In this document: in pieces, positions 11,843 through 22,364 of the stretch
Layout: each line of letters opens with the position of its first letter
Position numbering within the stretch: position 1 is the stretch's first letter
Assembly (NCBI GenBank): GCA_021030915.1
Contig: JAGEMR010000148.1
Coordinates: forward strand, 1 to 64,000
Direction of reading: 5' to 3'
Origin: Astrothelium macrocarpum
Taxonomy: Eukaryota; Ascomycota; Dothideomycetes; Trypetheliales; Trypetheliaceae
Length of the DNA stretch: 64,000 bases
Program-made: the position numbers and the translations under genes
The notes under the pieces: model-generated
The model's database searches: none
What the model saw: only the letters and a program-made list of their open reading frames with translations
Told to the model about the DNA's origin: nothing

Positions 11843-13462
11843 TTACTTTTGCGCCGTCCGAGCCTCTTTTGCCAATTTCCTTTCTTCTTGCTTGTTCCGA
11901 AGGTACAGAGCTAATTGCTCGTATTTCGTAACAAAGAAAACCCGCCTTCCATCACTCTTCCAGACCAACACACCCAGATTGTCAGCATACCTCGCTGCAT
12001 CTTGGTATTCCTGAGCCGTGTTAAATTCCTTGAACATGTAACCTTGAGTGGTCCGCATGCGATCTCCTTCAATCTGCCACAGTCGTATCTGGTCGAGCAC
12101 CGTTGGAGGCAGTACAGGATTATGCTTTTGCATCTGAGGGTGAGCATGTGTGAAAAGATAGCTGATGATTTGGTCCGATGTAATGCCGTATGAAATGGCG
12201 CGTTGCACGGATTCTTTAGTCAGTTTTCCAGAAACCATGTTAGGATATCGAGTATGAAGGCGGGTAAAGAGATTCAGGACGGCAATCTGTAGTGGTGATG
12301 AAGTATATGCATACATCCGGTAATTGGTTTCGATGATAATATATCCTTTCTCGGAAGTTGTTGCTCCCAGCGCGTCGGCAAGAGATGCATTAGAATTTCT
12401 TAGCGCACCCGCATCCGAGGTAAGAGTCGTGCCGAGTCGAGTTGGATAAAAGTATTTTGACTCAAGATTGCGACGAAATATAATCCCAAAGTCTGTCAAG
12501 TCGTCCAGCATGTGCAGCTGCGTTGGTGTGAGTTGCTCCGTTCTGTAAGCCTGCCCAAGCTCGAGACTGCCAAGCATGAAGAGGAAGTTGAGCATATCAA
12601 CTTGCTCCATTTTCAACTGCCGATCATCAGTAAATCTTTCATTGTGTGCCCTGCTTTGCAAGACTTGCCGACTCGGCATTCTCCAGATAGACGATCAGCA
12701 AGCTCCACACCTGTGCATTTACTTCTTGGAGGAGGAATGTGAATCCAGCTTGTGTAATAGATGCTCCTCCCTTTCTAATGACCACGAAATTTCCCAGCTC
12801 GAGTAATTTTTTGGTTCCAGGGCTAATGTCCCCTTTCCCCGCCAAACCAGCTCCCGCGCTGCCCACCATGTAGTATAGAATCGCTTCCCATTGCTGTTGC
12901 GCGAAGGCGTCCAGAAAATCTATTGTGACCTTCTTCTTGTCAGGTGTGTCGCATGGCAATCCAAACGACTGATTCGATCCTCCTCCAGTGAGAGCGGCCC
13001 TCAGAGATTTCTTAAACTGTTTCTCGAGCCGATACTTTCGAGCCAGTCTTCCTGCGGGTAGCTTGACCGTCGTGATGGTGAGGATTTTGAGGCGCTCGAG
13101 AACGGAAAGGGCTTGCTCCTTTTCTCTGATACAGACGTCAGCCACACATGCGTTAGGAGGGTTTTCGTTATGCTGACTTTCGGTGGTCGGGTCGGACCAT
13201 AATGTCGAGGTCTTCAACATTCATGTCCTTTGGTGTCCATAACATGATCATCACGCATGTTTTTGCTGTTCGTCAGAGAGTTTAGCAAGTGAAGTCACAG
13301 CCAAGACGTCAAAGCGGAGTCAGAGCATTCAGACTGACCCAAATGAGGCAGCATGCGCCTGAACACGGCTAGGACCGTCGAAGGCTGCTGGTACAACCTC
13401 ATCAGAAGCGAGCCAGGCAAGCCCTGGAGATATTCCAGCGAGCGAAGAGAGGACGCCGACAT
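11843..13462 (-). CDS. TFB2: TFIIH core subunit Tfb2 (p52)
   Basis: Nuclear subunit of the TFIIH core that anchors and stimulates the XPB/Ssl2 ATPase in transcription initiation and nucleotide excision repair. Exons 13462-13339, 13265-13178, 13125-12669 and 12616-11843 give 480 aa, close to yeast Tfb2 (513). Recognisable blocks are SLRSLEYLQGLPGSLL, the join HLAKTCVMIMLW, REKEQALSVLERLKILT, FLDAFAQQQWEAILYYMVGS, FLFMLGSLELGQAY and the C-terminal YADNLGVLVWKSDGRRVFFV. Introns 1 and 2 start with GTCAGT and GTCAGC. Intron 3 (12617-12668) appears to be GC-AG: its donor is GCAAGT and no GT donor there keeps the frame while restoring the expected AESLKMEQVDML. The branch-like tactgat lies 10-15 bases before the acceptor. 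Confidence 0.92.
12617..12668 (-). other. GC-AG intron in TFB2
   Basis: A 52-bp intron with donor GCAAGT and acceptor CGGCAG. The flanking exon frames differ, so splicing is needed; this is the only junction found that preserves the Tfb2 family sequence. Confidence 0.7.
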
Positions 13463-14385
13463 CTTTACAGATGTGGTGGAGCCTCCTTCGCAAGAGATTG
13501 TTGTTACCTGGTTATCATCGCTTGCCGTTGTAGAGGGTAGGTTTAAAAATGAAAGTTTCGCGCGCCGTAGCTGCCGACGCCGCTTGCAGCACCGTGGACA
13601 TTCACAACGAGAGCTTGTCTCTGTAATACTGCTTCTCTGGCTTCTACTTATCACTATCAATTTCCCATCTCGAGCACCTTGATGGTCTTTAAACAGAATT
13701 GAGACAATTGTTTCGGCAGTACGACCGTAGGACCACAATCAATCAAACACATGTTTCGATGGACTTCAACAGCAGTACTTCTTCTCTCACCACTAACAGC
13801 TGCATTGTACATTCAGCACTTCATTCAAGACGAGTCTTCGAAGCAGGAGTTCAGCAAGCGCTCTTATCCATCACAGTCGTCCTTTCGAGCCTTCAAAGGC
13901 TGCAAATCGACACACTCAACGGGAATATTTTCAGAATCACACGATATCAATGCACGGCAACTCTACTCGATCATGCACCAGCCGTCGTCCGTGAATGTGA
14001 CCGCATCATGATTCCCAAACATTAATAATAATCTTGTTTCGCCAAAGCTAGAACATCGTAGCAGCAAGGTCCCCGAAGAGCAGAAAGGCGTTGCAGTCTC
14101 AATTCTATGGTCAGGCTGAAGGATCCTCGGCCGAAACATCGCTCCAACCGTTCAGTGGTCGAGCACCTCAAGGATGCGTAAGTGTGTCGCGTCATAATGG
14201 ACATGTTTTGCGTTATTTTCCGGGAATCTTTCGGCACAGTTGTGTTGGTTAGATGATAGACGTGCTATTCTATTTTCGAACGACGCTTTCAGCGTCCATA
14301 TTATACCATAAAGCGGGTTAAACCGTAGTAACTACGTGCGTATACTATTCCACATTCGTTTTCTTGTTCTCGCCTTTCGTATATT
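13463..14385. other. Intergenic region upstream of TFB2
   Basis: Contains the TFB2 promoter (minus strand) and one small plus-strand frame with a signal-peptide-like start (13751-14011, listed separately). Otherwise nothing recognisable. Confidence 0.4.
13751..14011 (+). CDS. Possible small secreted peptide, 86 aa
   Basis: An ATG-initiated frame begins MFRWTSTAVLLLSPLTAAL, which has the shape of a signal peptide. A Lys-Arg pair follows near residue 36, resembling a Kex2-type processing site. The rest is hydrophilic, Ser-rich and has one Cys. There is no family match I can name and no splice evidence. It may be chance open frame. Confidence 0.22.
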   Translation: MFRWTSTAVLLLSPLTAALYIQHFIQDESSKQEFSKRSYPSQSSFRAFKGCKSTHSTGIFSESHDINARQLYSIMHQPSSVNVTAS

Positions 14386-15286
14386 ATGCAATCTGTGCCA
14401 GCTTGTTACTATATTGGCTCGCTCCCAAGTCAGGCCCTATCCATCGCTCTAGAGTCAAATGTAGCGCAGTTCCCTTCTTCCTTTGTAGCTAACTACCAGG
14501 CTAACAGTGCTTTCCTTCGTTTATTAGCCTCGTCATCTTTCACTTTGTCACGCTTTCCACATAGGGACTTAGTCATGGTACATAATTGCTACAATTCGCA
14601 AGCAGTGCCGACTCTTCATCGACTATGTCACTCGTTTGCGCAGGTCAGTGCATGTTGTGGTCGAGCTCAAACCTGTCTCGGCAATCTTTGGTATAACTAC
14701 GACAACACGACTGCTATAGCACCCGCATGCAGTTGCGAGCCTTGGGGTAAATATCATAACCCCAGATGTCCTTGTCCGCTCGGTGTGTCAATCTCTCAAG
14801 CTAAATGTTATGCTCAGGAACCCCAATGCTAATCTCAAGGACACAGTCCGTCAAGGGAACAAAACCCTTGATTATCTAAACTCGATTACATTATGTCGCG
14901 ATAGCACTTATTGCTGTGGCTTTCGAAACAAGTCCTGTTGTCAAAATCACCGTAGAAATGCCATCATTACTTACCCAAACAATCGCCTGAACATTCCTTC
15001 AATACCTAGATTGCATATCCCATCTAATGTTGGATTTTCGCTTACTGCAAGAGCAGAAATCGGTGTCGATGTTGCCCTCGGGATTCTCGTATTACTAGCT
15101 GGAATTATTCATCAGCAACGGAGACGCATTAGGGTTAAAGGGGATAAGAAAAATGAATCACCATCTTTTCCACATCGAAGCAGTTTCTTGAATTACCCTA
15201 TGGGTGAATTGGGTCTGGAAAACGCTATACATGAAATAGGTACCCCAAGACCCTCGAAACTTGTTACGAGACCGAGCGTCATATGA
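14386..15286 (+). CDS. Cys-rich single-pass membrane protein (fungal CC-motif type)
   Basis: Unnamed fungal architecture with a Cys-rich extracellular part, one helix and a basic tail. The ectodomain shows NCYNSQAVPTLHRLC, SACCGRAQTC, CSCEPWG and, after the intron, TYCCGFRNKSCC. The helix is VALGILVLLAGII, followed by HQQRRRIR as a cytoplasmic stop-transfer signal. The two halves are in different frames. An intron 14783-14846 (GTGTGT...CACAG) keeps frame and gives 278 aa from 14386; an alternative donor at 14747 (GTAAAT) also keeps frame. The real start is unclear: the sequence before MVHNCYN (14575) does not look like a signal peptide, so a first exon may be missing. Function unknown; such proteins are sometimes surface sensors. 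Confidence 0.5.
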
Positions 15287-15459
15287 GTTATTGTTGTGCT
15301 AGGGAATTGATGGTTGTATTGCCGTTTGGGTAAAATCGCTCTCATTCGGACTGGTTTCGCCGCTCTTTGTTCGTCACATGTAAGCCAACATTGCTGCGGC
15401 CTGCGATGACACAAATGGAACGCATTTTTTGCCTCGATCGTATGCTTTGGGTACTCAAG

Positions 15460-15522
15460 AAAAAAAGAAAAGGAAAGGAAAGAAAAGGAAAGGAAAAAAA
15501 CAAAAAAGAAAAAGAAAATCTT
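15460..15522. repeat. Purine-rich simple repeat (A/G tract)
   Basis: About 60 bases of aaaag/aaagg repeats, nearly all purine on the plus strand, between the membrane-protein and secreted-protein genes. Confidence 0.8.
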
Positions 15523-15737
15523 TCTAATGTGTTGCAGTTGACACCTTTGAACCTTTAAAAGTTCCGTGCGCCCTCGGCCCAAAGGTAGTTCGACAGACGT
15601 CATAATCACTTTCATATTATTTCCTCCAAAGTTGCGCAATCTGTTATGAAGTTCACTAAATTCGAACTAACATAAAAGTCACTTTGTTACTTTCTCCTAA
15701 CTTTCAGGCGTCAACGTTGCCGTGGTTGACAAAAATA

Positions 15738-16622
15738 ATGAGACTTCTAATCTTTTGTTTTACCTTTTCTTTGATAGCTATTCGATTGAATGCTCTTTCA
15801 GACGAGCATTCTGCAGGGTCTGTCAGTCCAAACAAACTTGACAGTGGTAAATCAATGAGACTTGTCCACTATTTCAACCAAACGGTCAATCAGACTACCT
15901 TGGATTCCCACTCGATGACACGCAGCTTTAGAAATAGCAATGCTGCTTCCTCTGAACGACAAACTCTCATTAAAAGACGGGTTACCGTGCATCGTGTCAA
16001 CCAATGTCCAGAATCATCTGCAGCGGCAAGGATAATTAGGAGCATACCAGCAAATGCTACAAAATTTTTGTTATCTAACTGTCTTGATTGGACGCCCAGA
16101 AACTGGATGCTCGCTTGCGGCACACCTCCTACTGGGCCATGGAATTTCGATGAATCGTTCGTCGGCAAGAGCAGGTGCGACCCTTCCAAGCTTTGTTTCG
16201 ATGCACCCTACCCTACCGTGACAGATCACACAATGGCTCATTGCGTTTCTGGAATGCCGACGAAGGTACTTTGGAATACAAGAACTGGGATGCGCGCCCG
16301 CTTTGTCTCAATTTACCCTGAGGAACTGGACACAAGGGGGTACATGCAGATCATTCTCACTTCTACCTTTCGAAGTCGAGGTGAAGTGATATCTAACCTG
16401 GATAGATTTTATTTTGCGAATATTATCATCCTTGAACCCTTTGACGCATCGGGCCGGCCTTCTGGCAGCATAAAAATGTGCCGATCTTGCAGCACCTTGT
16501 CGTTCGAGTACATGCCGTCAACACGCTTGATCAAAGCGACAGTGGTCGTGTCAAAGATCCACCATGAACCGCAAATGAATGCCTTCCTCCCGAGGGGCGG
16601 ATACATTGGCTCCTTTACATGA
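15738..16622 (+). CDS. Secreted Cys-containing protein, unknown function
   Basis: Single-exon frame of 294 aa from the ATG at 15738, chosen because it starts directly on a signal peptide (MRLLIFCFTFSLIAIRLNA); the frame extends to an ATG at 15684. A Ser/Asn-rich region with potential N-glycosylation sites (NQT) precedes a dibasic LIKRR. The Cys-bearing body follows with blocks NCLDWTPRNWMLACGT, SRCDPSKLCF and KMCRSCSTL. The C-terminal half alternates hydrophobic strands and could be a beta-rich fold. No transmembrane helix follows the signal peptide, so secretion is inferred. I recognise no family. A pro-protein cleaved at KRR, or an effector-like protein, are possibilities only. Confidence 0.62.
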   Translation: MRLLIFCFTFSLIAIRLNALSDEHSAGSVSPNKLDSGKSMRLVHYFNQTVNQTTLDSHSMTRSFRNSNAASSERQTLIKRRVTVHRVNQCPESSAAARIIRSIPANATKFLLSNCLDWTPRNWMLACGTPPTGPWNFDESFVGKSRCDPSKLCFDAPYPTVTDHTMAHCVSGMPTKVLWNTRTGMRARFVSIYPEELDTRGYMQIILTSTFRSRGEVISNLDRFYFANIIILEPFDASGRPSGSIKMCRSCSTLSFEYMPSTRLIKATVVVSKIHHEPQMNAFLPRGGYIGSFT

Positions 16623-17144
16623 GGTAGAAAATGGGCTCCCTGAGCTTCTAGATGTTCTTGTTACACGGTTCCACCCAACAGCGATGGAATGCTCCTACAA
16701 GGCGGTGCGCTGGGGAATCTGATGTCCGTTTTAGCTCAAGTTGCCGCTCTTTTAATCCATCTGAGCCGCCGAAGCCGGGATGTGGGCAGTAGCGTTCAAA
16801 TTTAACGTGTGTTAAATTAACTTTTGACAATTCTTATTTAGTGTTGTCATTAAATCGGAAACGAATTTCTTTTCTTTTCTTTTCTTTCTTTTTTTTTTTA
16901 GAAGACCTATTTCCGTACTTCAAGTCCTCAATCAGTTTTCTATTATTTTCTAATTAGACTAACATTAATCGCTACCCATCAATGGCATGTACAAAGCGAA
17001 AAGTAGACACAATCTCGAATCCAAGCACTCCTCTTGCTTCAAGAGCTCAATAATGAGGTTGGCGATGCTATTAGATCGTATCCCTGGATGGATGAGAATC
17101 GTGTGTGCTCGGTGTATTGCATTGTTGTATTCAGGTCGGAGTAG
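16623..17144. other. Intergenic region with a polypyrimidine tract
   Basis: No coding signal. A (tttc)n-like pyrimidine tract spans about 16866-16901. Confidence 0.5.
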
Positions 17145-17624
17145 CTAAGTGGAGTTGTAAGCCCTCCCAATGTGCACATGACGTATCAGTGTTTCGTCCA
17201 TAACAGATGCGGACCTCCCCTCGGGACAACTATCTATGTTAGCAGCAGGATGATTCCACAAAAGTGAGACGTCATAATTTGGAAGCGTATTAAAATCGCA
17301 ACCAAGGATGACTCTGCATAGAATCACGGCTTCAATCTTGGCCTGCTCTTCCGAAATATGAATCTTACCCTTCTTCTGTTCCCAAGTGATGGCTTCGATT
17401 TTCACGCTACTGCTGCCGCCGCTTGGTTTCACAGCAAGGACGTAGTGCTCAATTCCTGTCCAGCTTCGATTAAGGTGAATAGAGACGTTGCCGCTCTGAC
17501 CCAAATCCGCAACTGAAACAACCCATTTGTCATCCATATCCCGAGGCGTGAAACCAGCTTTGAGCTTCTCGAAGTCTGCATCGCTGATAATCAAATCCCA
17601 CGGTGCTGTGGCAGGGTCCTTCAT
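17145..17624 (-). CDS. Unknown small soluble protein, 159 aa
   Basis: Intronless frame from the ATG at 17624. The first part is acidic (DLIISDADFEKLKAGF), then DMDDKWVVSVADLG and LNRSWTGIEHYVLAVKP, followed by IEAITWEQKKG and EEQAKIEAVILCRVILGC. The pattern of an HLNRSWTG-type block followed by a helix ending in Cys-rich LCRxxLG resembles small uncharacterised fungal proteins I have seen, but I can assign no function. It has no signal peptide or membrane segment, so it is probably cytosolic. It lies 0.5 kb from the decayed transposon block. Confidence 0.6.
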   Translation of the reverse strand: MKDPATAPWDLIISDADFEKLKAGFTPRDMDDKWVVSVADLGQSGNVSIHLNRSWTGIEHYVLAVKPSGGSSSVKIEAITWEQKKGKIHISEEQAKIEAVILCRVILGCDFNTLPNYDVSLLWNHPAANIDSCPEGRSASVMDETLIRHVHIGRAYNST

Positions 17625-18142
17625 AGTGTATACACAATCTGTGATTTACTTTGCGAAACATATTAGCCATGAGCAATGAAACGCCTGGCTATGTTCTAAA
17701 GTTAGTCCATATCTATAAAGCTGGGGTAGATCTTGCTGGATTTGAGCGCTGCAAGGACGGGTTTTGCTCCGAAGTGTTTAAGCGAGGGAAGTGTGTAGGA
17801 CGACGAGTGTTCACGCGTGTCAAGTGTTGCCAGTGTTGTGGTTGCTTGTCCGTACCCTTTTGCAAAGATTCAAGCCAGCTGTGTTGGATGAAGGTGAGGG
17901 ATAGGCAACAAGTGAGAGACAGCCTTCAGATGACTCAAGGCAGTGCTGAGCAGCAACAACCGCGCGGCAATAATGAAACAGGTCCGGCTGGTCATAGAAA
18001 CTTCTGGAATCTTCTGAGCTGCGCCACAAGTCATCCTGGGAGGTAATATTAGATACAGATACGGAGTAGCTCATGATATAATACCAGTTGATGAAGCGTA
18101 ATGAATGCACGCTAAAGCAAGCCAAGGCGCGCTAAAATATTA
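17625..18142. other. Intergenic region up to the transposon
   Basis: Probable promoter of the 17145-17624 gene. A 131-aa Cys-rich frame on the plus strand (17651-18046) has no start context or family resemblance and is not called. The last two bases (TA) are the target duplication of the outer element. Confidence 0.45.
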
Positions 18143-18184
18143 GGAGTATCGGGCACTTTCTGCACGGTCCACATATCTACACAC
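18143..18184 (+). repeat. Outer element, left terminal inverted repeat
   Basis: Matches the reverse complement of 22323-22364 over 42 bases. The one difference (A here, G in the other copy) is a transition of RIP type. Confidence 0.85.
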
Positions 18185-19023
18185 CCGAATTAATTCTCAC
18201 CACCAAATATACGAATTTGATTATCTCAATAATAATAATAAATAATGAAATGAAATCAGAATAAATCGATAGTCCAAATTCATATACTTTATTTGATTTT
18301 CTAAATTTTATTTCTAAAATATAATGAAATTTATATACGATATTCTAAACGACCTGAATAAAAAACTATTTCTACCTCCTTTAATATCTTCTTATTCACA
18401 CATATAATCTCTGGATCCTTATTTGATATTTTCTGTTAATTTCATTAATTCCGTTTAATTTATTATAATTCTGATTTCAATTATTTATTTACCATCCGTT
18501 ATTCAGTTATTTTTTATTTTTACTATTATTGAATAATTCATTTTTCCTTCCATTATTATTGAATTTCTTTTCGAATATATTTTCGCTTTATTTTCTATTC
18601 AATTTTAATTTATTTATTAATTTATTATTTTATCTTTTAAATTTTTTTTTATTATTTTTCAAATTATTCTATTTTCTTCTATTATTATTGTATTTTATAA
18701 ATGAATATTATTTTATCAGAATTATAGAATATTATTCCATTATATTTAGAAGATATTTTAAATTATTTTCACTAATTTATTCATTATTTTTGAATTTTGA
18801 TTATTTCTTTTAAATTTAAAATTTCTATTTTCAGAAAATGATTTTTTATATTTTATTAAAAAAGAAAGATTTTAAATTTATTAATCTTTTTTTATAATAT
18901 TAAATTTAATTGAATATTAAATCGTTTATAAATTCACCGCCAATATCTTATAAAAATAATAATTGAAAAATCTGAATTAAAAATCTAATTTAAATATTTT
19001 CAAAAATATTATATATTAATTTG

Positions 19024-19258
19024 TGTTAAGAATATGCAGGCTGAGAGGACAATATCCGCTTATTGTTCCTGATGAGGACTAGCGTCAGGAGAAGGATATT
19101 TCATCCCCTTCTCTTGTCTCTTCTTATCTGTATCTATCAACTCACTAGCTAGCACACCAGCAAGCAATACAGTTGGCAGTTCCTTCTACAGTAGCTCTGT
19201 GAGCGTTATCCTGAGTGTCCTTACTTCCACTGCACCATCGAATGACCTGTACTCAACA
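19024..19258. mobile_element. Solo LTR of an LTR retrotransposon, 235 bp
   Basis: Starts TGTTAAG and ends CTCAACA, the TG...CA ends with a short inverted repeat that define LTRs. A perfect 5-bp target duplication ATTTG lies immediately outside both ends (19019-19023 and 19259-19263). Base composition is normal (GC-balanced) in the middle of very AT-rich DNA, so it entered after the surrounding element had decayed or escaped RIP by its shortness. Small size and 5-bp duplication fit a Ty1/copia-like origin, but gypsy cannot be excluded without the internal region. Confidence 0.88.
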
Positions 19259-20140
19259 ATTTGATTAAATATTATTGATAAATTAAATGATCGGAATTCT
19301 ATTTTAAAATGTAAATATCATTTTATACATTTTCCAGAATAATAAAAAGAAATCAATTTTAATAAATATAAATAAATTTTATAAATACTGAATTTAATCA
19401 TCTAATTCAACGTTATAATATTCAATTAATAATCTAAATAAAATCATATTTAATAATTGAAATTAATAAATAAAATAAAAAAAATAAATAATCACAAAAA
19501 TTTATTATTCATAATAATAATTGAAAAATTCTATAATAAAATGAAATCCATAATCATTTATTATAAATAATTTTTATTTAAAATTATTATTCGTTTTATT
19601 TTTAATATTTTTATTAAATATTTTTTTGAATCAGATTAATTCAATTTCATTATTTATCCAATTTAATAAAAATGATATAAAATTATATTTATGAATAATG
19701 GAATTCATATATTGAAATTATGAATTCTGAATAATATTGGATTGAATATTATAAATAAATAAAAAAAATAAAATCTTTTTATTTATAATAATTATAATAA
19801 AAATAATAATTTATAAATAAAAATTATTTATATCTGATTTTTGAAAATAATCATTTTCGTAAATTATTTTATTAAATATACGATAATATTTCGCAATTTG
19901 ATTTATAATAAAATTTTTTTCATTTATATTATAAATATTATATAATAAAATATTATATTAGATCATTTTGGATATTATTTATCAAATTATTAATAATAAA
20001 ATAATTCTATTTAATAATTTATATCATATTAAAATATAATTAAAATTGAATATAATTATCTGCCTTTTTTCGAACAAAATTAAATATAATAAAAAATACT
20101 AATTTTAATTATAATCAATAATATTATATAAAATGATATA

Positions 20141-20206
20141 AGATCTATCACGGTGTTTCGGCGCAGCCCATCCCTCGGCGCACGCTGTACATGCGATCCG
20201 CATACG
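20141..20206 (+). repeat. Inner element, left terminal inverted repeat
   Basis: This end and about 40 bases beyond it keep normal GC content, unlike the body. Compared with the right copy it shows the unmutated C/G at seven of nine differing sites. Confidence 0.85.
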
Positions 20207-20823
20207 ATCAACATACGAATCTCATACATTTCACATCCACATCTTCCAATCTAAATCTGAATTATTTGAAAAATCATTAGATATATAATTAATCTCTTCC
20301 AATTCTTCTTTTTTTATTATAATTTTTATGAATCGATTATGATGATATTTTGTATAAAATTTTATTTTTGATATAAATATAATTCATAATATATTTATAA
20401 TCGTATAAATATTAATATTATCTAATTTAATTCTTTTATTTTTAATATTATATTTTCATTTATTAAAAAATTCTGATATATCTGTCAATTATTTGATCAT
20501 AATAATGATTATAATATTTTATAGATATATTAATTATATTATTTTTATTCAAAATTTTTGTAAATTTTTTATTTAATTTATTAAATTCAATAATTTCTGA
20601 AGAAGAATTCTTTAATAATAAGAAATTCAAAATATTTATTTTAAATGATATGAAAATTTTTTTATATAATTCTGATTATATTTATGATAATTTATTTAAA
20701 ATTCATTTATGATTTAAAGATATTATATCTATATTTCAGAAATTAATACGAATATTTTTTTTTTATTATAATCATATTATATATTTGAATGAATATTTTA
20801 ATTTATTTTATTTTAAATATATA

Positions 20824-21033
20824 TTATATATTGAATTTATAAAACGTAATTATTTCGTTTATATGAAATTGTTTGAATATAAAAAATATATTTATATCAA
20901 ATGATTGAAATATATACGAATAATATAATGATATAATTATAAAATCGATTTTATTTTTTATATAATATTTGATGAATTTGATCCGAATATGGCTGCCGTG
21001 ATTATTTACAATAAAAAGACGTCTATAATTCAT
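20824..21033 (-). pseudogene. Decayed DDE transposase fragment (Fot1/pogo type)
   Basis: A 69-residue open stretch reads LFIVNNHGSHIRIKFIKYY, then an Asn/Ile-rich stretch, SYIFQSFDINIF and FKQFHINE. This aligns by eye with the pogo/Fot1 DDE block, whose usual form is a hydrophobic run ending in D, then G-H-G-S-H, and later L-Q-P-L-D-V. The catalytic Asp before HGSH is Asn here, a GAC/GAT to AAC/AAT change expected from G-to-A RIP. The surrounding frame is broken by stops, so no active enzyme can be made. Confidence 0.8.
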
Positions 21034-21910
21034 ATATTATTCGCGTATTAAAGAATCGAAAATTTCAATCAATTAATATAATATCAATTCATTTAATATT
21101 TAATTATTTTTATTAATTATGAAATGATATTCTGATGATATATTTATATTGAATCAGTGTGAATTCAATTATATATCTTTAAAAATCAGAAAAAGTATAA
21201 ATATTTCATTTATTATATTAATATATTTAATCATTATAATTCATTTTTATTTATCAATTATAATTTTTTATTTTTTTTTATATTAAAATGAATTAATATT
21301 TTAAATGATTATTCTTTTTTAATATCAAAATCTGATTTATTTATATTATAAATATTTAAAATATTATATTTATATTTTTTTTATTATTTTTTAAATACGT
21401 CAAATTAATGATTTATTATTTTTATAATTATTCTATTTATATGAATAAATTCTAATTGAATAATATATATATTATGAATTTTAGAATATTATTTGATAAA
21501 ACGATTAATTTAATTGATATCAATTAATTCAAAATAAATAAATACAGGATATAAATAAAATATATAATGAACGCGCTTTTTTTATAAAAATTCAATAAAT
21601 TCATATAATAATAAATATATAATAAAAATTTCTGAAATAATAAATCATTTAATTTAATAAATTAAAATTAATTTTTCGGTATTAATTAAAAATTATTATA
21701 ATTTTATAATTATGATATATGATTTATCATTATTTAATTTATATTTTATAATTATTATAAATATTTTAAATTTATGTATAATTTCATAAATTAATAAAAA
21801 TAAATTTTTAAAAAATATAATAAAAATAATTTGAATTTATTTTTTAAAATCTATATTTTTTGAAGAATTTTGAATTATTATAATTGAATGTATATGAATT
21901 ATATATTAAT

Positions 21911-21976
21911 CGTATACGGATCGTATGTATAGTATGCGCCGAGGGATGGGCTGCGCCGAAATACCGTAATAGACCC
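21911..21976 (-). repeat. Inner element, right terminal inverted repeat
   Basis: Reverse complement of the left copy with nine transition differences; most carry the T/A (mutated) state here. Confidence 0.85.
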
Positions 21977-22322
21977 TATCTATTTTATTCTAATTATTTT
22001 TTTATTGATATTGATAATAAAATTTCGAATCATTTAAATAATAGGCGGAATATCACGATTCGTAAATATATTAATTCATTGAATTAGAATAGATTCTTAA
22101 TATAATGAAAATTTTATTAAAACATCATAAACGGCGACTATATGGGATCTGATGAGACTTCTATGGCGGCGCGATAATATTGAATGACTGATTCTATATT
22201 TTTTGACTATCTGAATGTAATTGGAATACTCTTACGCATTCGCTTCAGCAATTGCTGCATCAATTGGGCTCATGTTGGTGGTGTAATTCGTATTTGAATT
22301 CGTGGAGTTGATCAAATTTCAA

Positions 22323-22364
22323 GTGTGCAGATATGTGGACCGTGCAGAAAGTGCCCGATACTCC
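22323..22364 (-). repeat. Outer element, right terminal inverted repeat
   Basis: Reverse complement of the left repeat; followed by TA, then ordinary GC-content sequence. Confidence 0.85.

Larger units (their letters stand above)
20141..21976 (-). mobile_element. Inner Tc1/mariner-pogo-type transposon, RIP-decayed, 1836 bp
   Basis: Inverted repeats 20141-20206 and 21911-21976 share 57 of 66 positions, including the intact core TTTCGGCGCAGCCCATCCC. All nine differences are transitions. TA flanks both ends (20139-20140 and 21977-21978). On the minus strand, about two thirds along, sits a decayed DDE transposase segment. Length, TA target and HGSH-type transposase fit a Fot1/pogo-like element inserted into the outer transposon. 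Confidence 0.87.
18143..22364. mobile_element. Outer RIP-decayed DNA transposon, interrupted by two later insertions
   Basis: Bounded by 42-bp terminal inverted repeats (18143-18184 and 22323-22364) that begin GGAGTATCGGGCACTTTC and differ at one position. Both ends are flanked by TA (18141-18142 and 22365-22366), the target duplication of Tc1/mariner-type elements. Total span is 4222 bp. Subtracting the nested solo LTR with its duplication (240 bp) and the inner element with its TA (1838 bp) leaves about 2144 bp, a normal size for Fot1/pogo-like elements. The body is extremely AT-rich with stops in every frame, as expected from repeat-induced point mutation. I could not recover a transposase from the outer element itself, so its superfamily rests on ends and size. 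Confidence 0.75.

Noticed and set aside
17651..18046. 131-codon Cys-rich plus-strand frame
   Set aside because: No signal peptide, no family pattern; sits in the promoter of the opposite gene.
18529..18813. Leu/Phe/Tyr-rich frame that looks like a membrane protein
   Set aside because: Composition artefact of RIPed AT-rich DNA.
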